Shown: positions 19,045 to 26,635 of the stretch, in pieces
How positions within the stretch are numbered: position 1 is the first letter of the stretch
Layout: every line of letters begins with the position of its first letter
Origin: Pavlovales sp. CCMP2436
Taxonomy: Eukaryota > Haptophyta > Pavlovophyceae > Pavlovales
Direction: 5' to 3'
Assembly (NCBI GenBank): GCA_026770615.1
Contig: MU631508.1
Span: 144,233-173,421 of the forward strand
DNA: 29,189 bases
Notes under the pieces: model-generated
What the model was told of the DNA's origin: nothing
What the model saw: the letters and a program-made list of their open reading frames with translations, nothing else
The model's database searches: none
Translations under genes and position numbers: made by a program

Positions 19045-19314
19045 TTAACCGGCAACTCGAATATTTTGTAGAGAAGCTTCAAGCTTTTTCATCTTTTTGC
19101 GTTCATAATAAGCTTTTTTATAGATTTGAATCGACTTTTTTACTTCAGGAATTATATACCTGTCTCGTGTATAATCCAGATGTTTCTGACGAAATTCAGC
19201 ATCAGTATTATATAGTGTGTTTGATCGTTTAGCATTCAGTTTTTTCTCGGCTTTGTAATACTCTGGATGATCACGCCGGTATTGTGTCATCTGCGATACT
19301 TTAGGAGAATCCAT
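19045..19314 (-). CDS. Small basic protein (89 aa), unknown
   Basis: An intact frame runs from ATG 19314 (MDSPKVSQMTQYRRDHPEYY) to TAA 19045-19047. It is strongly basic and Tyr-rich with repeated short charged helices (KAEKKLNAKRSN, RQKHLDYTRDRY, YKKAYYERKKMKK). A TAATATATAGATC box precedes the ATG. The composition suggests a nucleic-acid-binding protein. It lies between the integrase and replication genes, all on the same strand. No family is recognised. Confidence 0.5.
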   Translation of the reverse strand: MDSPKVSQMTQYRRDHPEYYKAEKKLNAKRSNTLYNTDAEFRQKHLDYTRDRYIIPEVKKSIQIYKKAYYERKKMKKLEASLQNIRVAG

Positions 19315-19386
19315 AGGATCTATATATTAATGTATATATTATATTATAATCTTAAATAATATCATTTTTTTTGAATTTTTCGTAAT

Positions 19387-20774
19387 TCATTTATTCTGTC
19401 GTTTTGACCTTGTGAAGTGCTCTTTCATTTCAATAATAGATTTATCGACATCTTGAATAGATAATATTGGTTCGCCACGCAAGTTTTTAGAGGACTGACG
19501 TAGGCAGATTGGATCCCTGCCGAATGTAATGATTGATTCGCTAGAGCATTGACATTCTCCGCATAATTTTGAGCATTTTTATCTAACTTCATTAATTTTG
19601 TAGAAATAATACTGTGACGAAGGTACTTAACAATAATTCGTTCATCTTTAAAAACAGGTATCTTAGCAAACAATTTTGCAATATACGGGCCTAACTTAGT
19701 ACCTTCATTTGGGAATAACTTGGTTGGTAAGTCATCAAGCGAACTATGTAATTCTACGATTAAATTAGTCATGGGTTTCGATAATTCAAACACCAATTTA
19801 TTTAGTGATCCTTTAGTTTTGAAAGCATTCATGTGAATTTCGCTATCGTTTTAAGATATTAAATATAGATAATTAACATCTTTATAAATCATGTCATTTT
19901 TAGAATATGCCATAGTAAGTTGGAAATCATTCCTAGCAATTACTTCATTGCATAACATCATGAACAGATTTTCATATGATTTTCGACCATAAACTCTTAA
20001 CACCTCGCTCTTAATAGCATCGAATGAGTAAAACAATGCTGACGACGATTTAGTTCTTTGTTTTATCGTATCAATTCCATCCCATTTTTTATATTGAGCG
20101 TCTAATTCGTCGTATGTATTCTGCGACATACGATTTTTAAACGGTGGAAAAAAACTCCTTAGTTTTAAAATTCTACCAAGAAATTTGGCCCTCGAAGAAT
20201 CAGTCTTCCATTTGGTATTTGAATTAATAATATCAATCAATTCCCTCGTATTACTTAACCAAGGAGTCATATCTTTCAAAGCATCATATTTTTCGTTGTG
20301 TAATTTAAATAATACATCTGGAATATTTAAATATTGATTGATCTCAGTCATACCAAGCGTAATATCAGACCCTTCCTTTAACGGGGCGAATTTCAATACA
20401 GATGCTACGAAATTCTTAATTTCAGAAGCGTTTAGGTTAGTATTCGAGGTATTGTAATTTTCAATAGGTACATTCTTTTTTACGACGATATTAACTATAT
20501 CAGTATTTGCGGATGCTTCAATATCCGTTTTATCATATACTATTTTCTGCTTCTTTTCTAGGACGATCTCGTTATTATCATTCTTCTTGATACCATACTT
20601 ATCGAGGGTACTGTGTTTAATATTGCGCGTGTTATTCAATAGACCAGTTGTAATACGCTCTAATTGAATCTTCTCTTTATTTTTATAATAGTGGGCCAGT
20701 TTGTACTTTCTACGTTCCTCTATAGTCATAGTAGCGAGTGGTTTCTTAATCGGTGTTTTGGCCTTAGGTGGCAT
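19387..20774 (-). pseudogene. Tyrosine recombinase (integrase), in-frame TAA and one frameshift
   Basis: ATG 20774 (MPPKAKTPIKKP) opens a basic N-terminal arm, followed by an alpha-helical core-binding region. The catalytic domain shows Arg near residue 281 (VIARNDFQ). After an in-frame TAA (19851-19853, codon 308) the same frame continues with the Lys hairpin NAFKTKGS (319-321), box II KYLRHSIIST (near 386), His in QSLHSAG and the nucleophile Tyr near 425 (QSAYVSP). A shift just after the Tyr moves the C-terminal tail (KNLRGEPILSIQD...RQNK) into another frame ending at TGA 19387-19389. All catalytic residues are still recognisable. The enzyme would integrate the viral genome. It lies closest to the right TIR and its start is preceded by a CTTATATAGCTATATA box. 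Confidence 0.85.
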
Positions 20775-20829
20775 ATCTGTATATAGCTATATAAGATAAT
20801 AAATATTAGGATCATTTTTTTTATTAGAT

Positions 20830-20850
20830 TCAAAAATAGCAAAAGAACAC
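20830..20850 (-). promoter_or_regulatory. Conserved upstream motif of the integrase gene
   Basis: The plus-strand core CAAAAATAGCAAAAGAACAC differs from 18990-19010 at only two of 20 positions and sits at a similar distance from the start codon of its gene, which supports a regulatory role. Confidence 0.45.
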
Positions 20851-20853
20851 TTT

Positions 20854-20881
20854 GGGACCGGATTCGAACCCGATACTCACC
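20854..20881 (-). other. tRNA T-arm-like fragment beside the integrase
   Basis: On the minus strand the sequence reads GTATCGGGTTCGAATCCGGTC, a near-canonical T-arm with GTTCGAATCC. It is followed by a CCCAAAG stretch in the place of an acceptor 3' strand. The stem pairs imperfectly and no matching 5' half was found in the AT-rich sequence upstream, so it is not a complete tRNA gene. It could be a captured tRNA 3' end, such as an attachment site for the neighbouring tyrosine recombinase. Confidence 0.4.
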
Positions 20882-20962
20882 GAAGTTAGGATATATATAT
20901 ATCTTGTTTTTTTTTCCAAAAATTATTTCTAAAAAAAAAGTTATCTATAAAAAAGACAGAAA

Positions 20963-21069
20963 GAGAGGGTGAAAGGGTTATATCCCCTAATTTGTTACAG
21001 TATTAAAAAAAAGAAGAAAATAAAAACCTATAGAAACAAAATTAGGGGGTAGAACCCTCTCACCCTCTC
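20963..21069. repeat. Hairpin C, GGG-N5-GGG stem-loop inside the right TIR
   Basis: The arm 20963-20979 (GAGAGGGTGAAAGGGTT) pairs with 21053-21069 at 16 of 17 positions. Inside it, TATCCCCTAATTTGT pairs with ACAAAATTAGGGGGTA, so a second stem stacks on the first. The sequence differs from hairpins A and B, but the arm has the same GGG-5nt-GGG spacing and a mirror position next to the opposite TIR. Confidence 0.8.
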
Positions 21070-21212
21070 ATATTGTGTATTTCATATAAATTGCGAGCTA
21101 TCCATATATTATACGAGAGAGTGCACTACCTTATCAATGTCTATAGATACTTATAAAAGCTCACAGCATAGTGCGGTACCTTATCAAGGCATCTTACCAC
21201 TGCGTGGGGCTT

Positions 21213-21766
21213 CGGCCGATTTATTATATTTTATCAAAACGCACACCATAGTGACGTACATCAAAAGGGTTTAAATATGTCTCATCAGTGCTTAACAGTA
21301 TATTACCGTATCTATAAAAGTTTAACAATATTCAGTAGTGCCTTCTCAGTGACTACGTCACGGGGCGCGATTGTACAGGTACTAACGACATTATGCGGTA
21401 TATAAAAAGGTTTTAATAAATTTTACCAATGTTTAACAGTATTCAGTAGAACCTTCTCACGAATGCGTCGATACGGCCTATACATAGATTCACACGTCAC
21501 TATGCCGTACATAATAAGGTTTAAAATCATTTACCAATGTTTATTAGTGTTTATCAGAGTACTGACAAATCTATTAAAAAGTACGCAAAATATCAATAAA
21601 CCACAAATTATTCATACCATAGTGGTAAGAGCTTGTATAAATATACGATAATGTACGGGCACCGTACCATAGTACCGTAAATTGTAAGTATTTATTATCA
21701 TTTATCAGTATTTATTAATTTGTATTAGATTTATTAAATATTTATTAATTTTTATTAGATTTGTCA
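21213..21766. repeat. Right terminal inverted repeat
   Basis: This is the reverse complement of 1894-2446, ending ...GATTTGTCA at 21766, where the sequence turns GC-rich. The two copies differ by scattered substitutions and a few indels, so they are no longer being homogenised. The ORF here on the plus strand is not a gene. Between hairpin C and the TIR (21070-21212) a further AT-rich stretch repeats the CATAGTG and CTTATAA motifs. Confidence 0.92.
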
Positions 21767-22109
21767 GTCCTACGGCGGCGCAGCATCTGCTCCTTGCGCT
21801 TGCGGATGAAGGTGCGCGCCTCGAAGCAGCATGCGAGCCTCACCAACACAGCATTGAGCGTGGCGACAAGGGCGAGCAGAAAGGGAAAGGCCTCCGACTC
21901 GACGCGTATTCACCATGGCCCCGACGAACATGTGGCCCGGTAGCGGATGCGGCGACGGCGGCGACGAGGGGGGCGGTGGGAGCGGCGGCGGGCTTGGCGG
22001 GGACAGGGTATAGCAGCCGTTGCTCTCGCGTTGCACTCGGGTCATAGTTGGTCGCCGTCGAGCCGGTGCAGCCCGCAAACAGCTGGGCGGCGGTAACCAA
22101 CACTCTCAC
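21767..22109 (-). pseudogene. Eroded host surface-protein fragment adjoining the provirus
   Basis: Read on the minus strand, the region begins with FAGCTGSTATNYDPSATR. This matches the 'GCTdstA.NYDP.At...G.C' module common in secreted and surface proteins of marine microbes. After a shift it continues NGCYTLSPPSPPPLPPPPSS, a Pro-rich linker. After a second shift comes a hydrophobic helix (FPFLLALVATLNAVL) and a strongly basic stretch (FIRKRKEQMLRRRR) that runs directly into the right TIR. It looks like the membrane-proximal end of a surface protein, damaged by shifts and possibly cut by the virus insertion. Confidence 0.35.
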
Positions 22110-22200
22110 GCCGAGCGCGCTGCTCAGAGAGGTGACCGGCTACTGGCAAGGCGATAAGGAGCGCGAATCTTGCGAATTTGTCGCCGTCCCGCCAAACTAG

Positions 22201-22230
<30 letters not shown>
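22201..22230. repeat. 30-nt poly(A) tract
   Basis: An uninterrupted A30 in GC-rich sequence. The sequences CTACGGCGGCGCAGCAT (21770-21786) and CTACGGGGG-CAGCAT (after 22231) resemble each other, as target-site duplications around a retroposed unit would. This is only suggestive. Confidence 0.6.
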
Positions 22231-22232
<2 letters not shown>

Positions 22233-22477
22233 ACGGGGGCAGCATTTTGGCGACAGACTGTTGGTGGCGGACAGTTGCCTTCAGGGGCGGACTCCGATCG
22301 CGTGAACGCGTCCACCAGACACCCAGGCGAACACCTTTTTTTGGTACCGCTTGCTCCAGCGAAGAGGTAGTGAACGGTTTTAATCCCGACGCTTCAACCG
22401 GTGAGGCGGGGGTATTTTTAGTGGGCATTTATTTTCCGATAATATAAATAATTACCGATTAGGTGTTCATCAAATTT

Positions 22478-22890
22478 TGAAGGCGAACCTAGATGTAGAA
22501 TTCGACGAGGAACAATTCTGGTCGTGTGGTTTGCGACCTGATTCTTTCAGAAATTAAGAGAAAATGGCCTCCAAAGTGAGGAGACATACGTAGAGCTGGA
22601 TGTGGAAATACCACCCTCACTTCGTCCCCTCTGTTCTTGACGATCCCGTTAGAATCAGTGTCGAACTCAGCACCGAAATTGTTCCTTGTCCAAATCTACG
22701 TTTAGGTGTGTTCTCAAGGTTCCTAGCGAGCACACTTCATGATGTGTAGTAACAAGGCCAGGAAGATGCCGGGAAGTTTTTATGTAGGTGCCATTTTCTC
22801 GGTCTTTCCGAAAGAATCAGGTAACGGACCATAGGAGTAAAGTTTTTCCCCGTCAAATTCTACATCTAGGAAGCTCTTCAGAGTTTTACA
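22478..22890. repeat. Diverged inverted repeats encoding a shared LDVEFD-type motif
   Basis: 22478-22560 on the plus strand and 22795-22890 on the minus strand are related. Both encode L-K-x(2)-LDVEFD-x-E, then LR/LP-PDSF, then EKMA. A third, weaker relative lies between them on the minus strand near 22640-22710 (HLNVDLDKEQF). The frames contain stops, so these are remnants of one coding or mobile sequence copied in both orientations. Confidence 0.6.
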
Positions 22891-22922
22891 AGCATCTAAC
22901 CTTGATTTAAAAAAATGGAAAA

Positions 22923-22967
22923 TGAATAAATGCAGAATCGACAGACTGCCAATTCTGCATTTATTCA
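22923..22967. repeat. Perfect 16-bp hairpin
   Basis: TGAATAAATGCAGAAT (22923-22938) is the exact reverse complement of 22952-22967, separated by a 13-nt loop. It lies next to the inverted repeats above and could be the end of that repeat family or a foldback element. Confidence 0.9.
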
Positions 22968-23331
22968 CTAAAAATACCCCCCGCGCGTATGGAGAACATC
23001 GGTGGCGGCGGCGCAGCACACGGTGGCGCAGACGACGACGGCACCGAGGAGTGGGCTGAGGGCGTATACCACCAGTGACAAGAGACGCGGTCGTGGCATG
23101 AAGCCGCGTAGGCCCGCCACCTGAGCGATCACTGGCTGAATTCGTCGGCCGTACACATCAGATTTGCCTGACTGCTGCTGCCTGTCTTCCTATTAAGTAG
23201 GTCGTAGTTGAAAATAAAAATACCCCCCCCCACGCTGCTAGATTTTTTTATTTATTCCGCCCGCGTCTCTCAACGCCGTCGGTTCATAACGACGTCACTC
23301 TTGCGAGTGAATCCGCCGTGCCAGCAGGTAC

Positions 23332-23670
23332 CTTCAGCTACAGGTGTCTAGCCATCAACTGGACAAAAAAATCGGGAATCTCCAGCCGAGGCCCAGCGGG
23401 CTCTCGGGTCTTCAAAATTTCTGGAGCCCCTTCCTTTGCACCTCAGAATTTCAATCTCCGCTGGCGCCGACCCACCAACTGCTCATTGGCGCCGCGCATT
23501 GCCCGAACGAACTCGCCAGTGGGATAGCCCTTGACTGGACAATTTTTTGATTGGCTGACGAACCATTTTAAATACTGGTAAATACGGAGATTAATCTGCA
23601 TGTAGCCGATCAGCGATTGTCCAGATAGCCCTTTGTCCGGTTGAGGGCTAGACACCTGTAAGCGCTGAAG
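23332..23670. mobile_element. MITE-like element with subterminal repeats (about 339 bp)
   Basis: The left end CTTCAGC-TACAGGTGTCTAGCC matches the complement of the right end (CTTCAGCGCTTACAGGTGTCTAGCC). Pairing continues into a TCAAC(T/C)GGACAAA block on both sides. Related AGCC...TGACTGGACAA and GCTATCTGGACAA copies occur inside, as subterminal repeats do. No transposase frame and no certain target-site duplication were found. Confidence 0.6.
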
Positions 23671-23714
23671 ACCCACCAATGACAAAAAAACACCTTTGAG
23701 TATGTACAGGTTTT

Positions 23715-24302
23715 AGGGAGTGTGAAAAAAGTTTTTCGCTTCAGTCTTGTGCTTTGTTTTAAATGGAGCGGCGGTTATTTGCCTTTCAAGAAGGAAGACA
23801 TAAAACTCGATTCTGGCTTGAAGGCCAAAATGGCCATCAAGACAAAACGCCCAAACGCGTTCTGCCTCGCTTCCGCCTTGCGCTCGGCGAGCGAGGAGCG
23901 CTCGGACCGGGCGGCGCGGACCACGATCCTGGGCCAAACGACCTCGACGTGCCCGTCTCCTTAGTTGAGCGCGTCGCGTCGAGCGATTACATGGTGGCGC
24001 GCTGCTGCGCGAGAGGCGAATCCACCGTTTGGGCGCTCGCATCGACGCCTCGAGACGAAAGCGCGAGGCGACGAGCGGTGGAGCGCGTCAAGGCCCCGCC
24101 CGTTCACGAGCACTCGAGCCCGGATGTCGACCCCATCTGCCAACTGCATGGGTCTGCGTGGAGATCTCCTCGTCGGCAGTAGCCCTCTGCGAGGCTGTTC
24201 GGACGAGCTTCCTCCATCGTGCTGAGCTTTGCGCTTCGTTTGAAATACGGCGCGCTCGAGCAAAAGATAAGACTTACCTTTTCACACCTTTTCACACTCC
24301 CT
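23715..24302. mobile_element. Possible second inverted-repeat element upstream of the dioxygenase gene
   Basis: AGGGAGTGTGAAAA (23715-23728) is the exact reverse complement of 24289-24302. A weaker match follows inside (CAGTCTT versus AAGACTTA). The interior is GC-rich with overlapping open frames on both strands and no recognised domain. The arms are short, so chance or a diverged MITE are both possible. Confidence 0.35.
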
Positions 24303-24370
24303 TGTCGGCAAACTTAAAAGTTTGGTTGCCGTGCTGCTGCCAAGCGTCAGTTTGCCGTGCTCGTGCTATC

Positions 24371-26635
24371 ATGAGCTCCGATACGGCAGTTGCTCAGGAG
24401 ATCGCCTCCGACGCCGCGGGCGCATCGGTCGCTACCGTCGCCCCAGACTTCCCGCTGGTCGACATCGCGCCCTTCCTCGCGCCGGATGGCTCGCCGCTTG
24501 CGGCACAGCGCGGAGCGACCGCCCTCGCGTGGGACTCTGCGATGCGCGAGTGGGGTTTTGCGCGGGTCACCGGCCACCAGATTGATCCAGATCTGGTCGC
24601 GCGGCTGCGGGCGGACGTGCTCAATTTCTTCGACCTGTCGCTTGAGGAGAAGCGCCGGTATAGCGATCCGAGCGGCCGCTACGGCCCGGAAGGGTACACC
24701 GCCGTCGGCATCGAGAGCGTCGGGCGCACCTCGACGGCAGCCGGGACAACGGGCGGTGCTGTGAGTGACATCTCTAAAGACATGCCCCCCCCCACCCACC
24801 CACCCACCCCACACACACCACACACTCCCCCCATTCCCCATTCCTGCAACGCACTTAACCCCTTTCCTTCACTGAAACTCAACCCCTCCCCTCCCCCCCT
24901 CCCCCCCAACACACACGCACACAGCTGCCCGACCTCGTCGAGAACCTTGTGCTCCGCGGAGGCCCGATTGAAACGGCCGAGGAGTTGGGAGAGCGCTCAC
25001 GCTTCCCGCCCTCGCTGCAGCGCCTCACGGGGGAGTACTGGAAACAACTGGAGCGCACGCTCGGGGCACTACACGCAATGACGGCCCTGGCGCTCGGCGA
25101 GGACGTGGCGCTATTCGACGGTGCGATTTATAGCCCAATATATTTTTTAAATATATTTTTTTTTTTTCGCTTCTTGCCTGTCGCTGGGTGTCAGGACTCA
25201 TGGGAGTGCTGCATCAAGCGGAGGCCGATGTCTATTTCAAGCCCTCCCCCTTCCCCGCGCCCTAGCCCTAGCCACAGTCCTAGCCCCAGCCCTACTCTCA
25301 GCCCTAGCCCTAGCCCTGGCCCTAGCCAGCCCCAACTCGAACCCCAACCCAAGCCCAATCCTAACCCCAACCCCAAACTAACCCTAAACCTATCAGGCGC
25401 CTACCGCGGCACTCAGGCCAACGCGCTGCGCATGGCTCACTACCCCGCAATGCCAGCGGACAAGCCGGTGCTCAGCGGGCAGATGCGCTGTGAGTTTTTT
25501 TTTTTTTGTAAGCAATAAGAAAAGAGAAAAAGGCCCGTGATCAGCGGGCAGAAGCGCAGAGAGTTTTTGTGTGTGTACATTGTGTATTTTTTATAAGAAC
25601 GTGCTCAGCGGGCAGATGCGCCATGGGTGCATTATATTACTGATAGGGTTAGGGTTAGGGTTTGACTGATAGGGATTTAAGCTAGCGTCTGACCGTCCTG
25701 GAAGTTGTGCAGGTCTGAGCGCTGCGTCGCCCATTGCCTGCTGCGTGCCTTAGTCGGCTGCGCTGGCTGGGTCATTGCTAAGATCAGCTTGACTATTCAG
25801 ACAGTCAGACAGCCAGCCAGTCCCCATCCGTTTTTTTTCTTTTTTTCTTTTTTTTCTTTTATGTACGGGCTGTAAACGATCGCCCGCCCGCCGCTGGAGC
25901 TAACCGTCGCGCCTGTGACTCCCCCCCCCTCACACACACACACGCACACACACACCCCCCACCCTCCCCACCCCACACCCTTACTCTATGTCGCCTGGAC
26001 CAGCCTTGCTGCTGCCGTCCTCCGCCTGCTACACACAAAACTTACAAATTAAATAAAGTGATTATAAATGTGTATAAACGTGCTGCAACTCACCTCCCTC
26101 CCCTCCCCTCCCCTCCCTCCCCTCCCCTCCCTAAAAAAAAACACTCATAAATACATGGACGGTGCTGCAACTCACCCCCCACCCCCCCCCTCTCTGCACG
26201 GTGCTGTACTCACCTACTCATCCGCCCCACGTATAATTATTTTTCATATACGAATATGCAGACGGGGCGCACACCGACTACCAGGGCTACACGCTCCTCA
26301 TGCAAGACCCGCTGGTCGGCGGCCTCGAGGTCTTCCGCCCGCCCAACGGCACGTACCCAGGTGGCTGGTCAGCAGTCCCTCCCGGCGGTCTCGTGGTGAA
26401 CGCGGGCGACCTGGTTGAGCTCTGGGTCAACGGGCGTTGGCGCTCAGCCATGCACCGGGTGGGGAACAGCGCGCTGGCCAAGCGCAGGCTCTCCCTCGCT
26501 TTCTTCACCGGCCCGCGCGGCGACGCGCGCATCGAGCCGATCGTACGCGAGGGGGAGGAGGCGCGCTTCGAGGCGGTGATCGCCGGCGAGCACCTCGCCC
26601 GCAAGCTCGCCGTGAGCAACGTCGGCAACCTCTGA
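24371..26635 (+). CDS. 2-oxoglutarate/Fe(II)-dependent dioxygenase (isopenicillin N synthase-like), four exons
   Basis: The exons are 24371-24760, 24925-25120, 25397-25489 and 26262-26635. All introns are GT-AG, and the spliced frame gives 350 residues, the usual length. The N-terminal DIOX_N domain (FPLVDIAPFL, WGFARVTGHQI, LEEKRRY) precedes the jelly-roll catalytic domain. That domain has ANALRMAHYP, the iron-binding HTD (His230, Asp232 in GAHTDYQGYTLL), a distal His near 291 (RSAMHRV) and the 2-oxoglutarate-binding R-x-S (Arg302, RRLSLAFF). These soluble enzymes hydroxylate or desaturate small molecules using oxygen and 2-oxoglutarate; the substrate cannot be told. The reading frame is clean, unlike the neighbouring viral genes. 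Confidence 0.9.
24761..24924 (+). other. Intron 1 of the dioxygenase gene, C-rich
   Basis: The donor GTGAGT follows the last codon of exon 1 and the acceptor ends CACACAG. The interior is runs of CCCACCC, CACA and CCCCTCCCC. Splicing joins codons without a phase break and restores GGALPDLVEN. Confidence 0.8.
25121..25396 (+). other. Intron 2 of the dioxygenase gene, degenerate CCCTAGC/CCCTAA array
   Basis: It has a GTGCGA donor and a TATCAG acceptor. Splicing gives ALFDG-AYRGTQ in phase 1. About 25248-25390 is an array of CCTAGC, CCCAAC and CCCTAA variants, close to the complement of the TTAGGG telomere repeat. Confidence 0.75.
25490..26261 (+). other. Intron 3 of the dioxygenase gene, with copies of the exon 3 end and telomere-like repeats
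   Basis: It has a GTGAGT donor and an ATGCAG acceptor before the iron-binding motif. The last part of exon 3 (GTGCTCAGCGGGCAGATGCGC) recurs at about 25534-25554 and 25603-25623. Three AGGGTT units lie at 25644-25662. The rest is CT-, CA- and CCCTCC-rich simple sequence. No gene is seen in it. Confidence 0.8.

Larger units (their letters stand above)
1894..21766. mobile_element. Integrated polinton-like virus (PLV) provirus, decayed
   Basis: Long terminal inverted repeats bound a sharply AT-rich block inside GC-rich host DNA. The block carries the hallmark set of this virus group: tyrosine recombinase, TV-Pol/S3H replication protein, packaging ATPase, major capsid protein, candidate penton, lipase-like enzyme and fibre. 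Size and gene set suit PLVs better than classical Polintons, because no protein-primed PolB and no retroviral-type integrase were seen. Both ends can be aligned to a shared TGACAAAT terminus (1894-1901, and its complement at 21759-21766). No clear target-site duplication is visible in the flanks (left ...CGTGGAAA, right GTCCTACG...). Most core genes carry stops or frameshifts, so the copy is probably not autonomous. Confidence 0.9.

Noticed and set aside
4622..19853. An alternative genetic code in which TAG and TGA are sense codons
   Set aside because: Internal stops include TAA as well, genuine gene ends also use TAA and TGA, and the flanking host genes read with standard stops.
20840..20925. 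A complete tRNA gene on the minus strand
   Set aside because: Only a T-arm-like part is present. The T stem mismatches and no D-arm or acceptor 5' strand is found in the AT-rich sequence beside it.
21463..21651. 62-codon plus-strand open frame
   Set aside because: It lies wholly inside the right TIR, and the corresponding left TIR sequence has no matching conserved frame.
23713..24302. GC-rich open frames on both strands upstream of the dioxygenase
   Set aside because: They overlap in several frames with Arg/Ala/Ser-rich composition typical of GC-rich non-coding DNA and show no domain.
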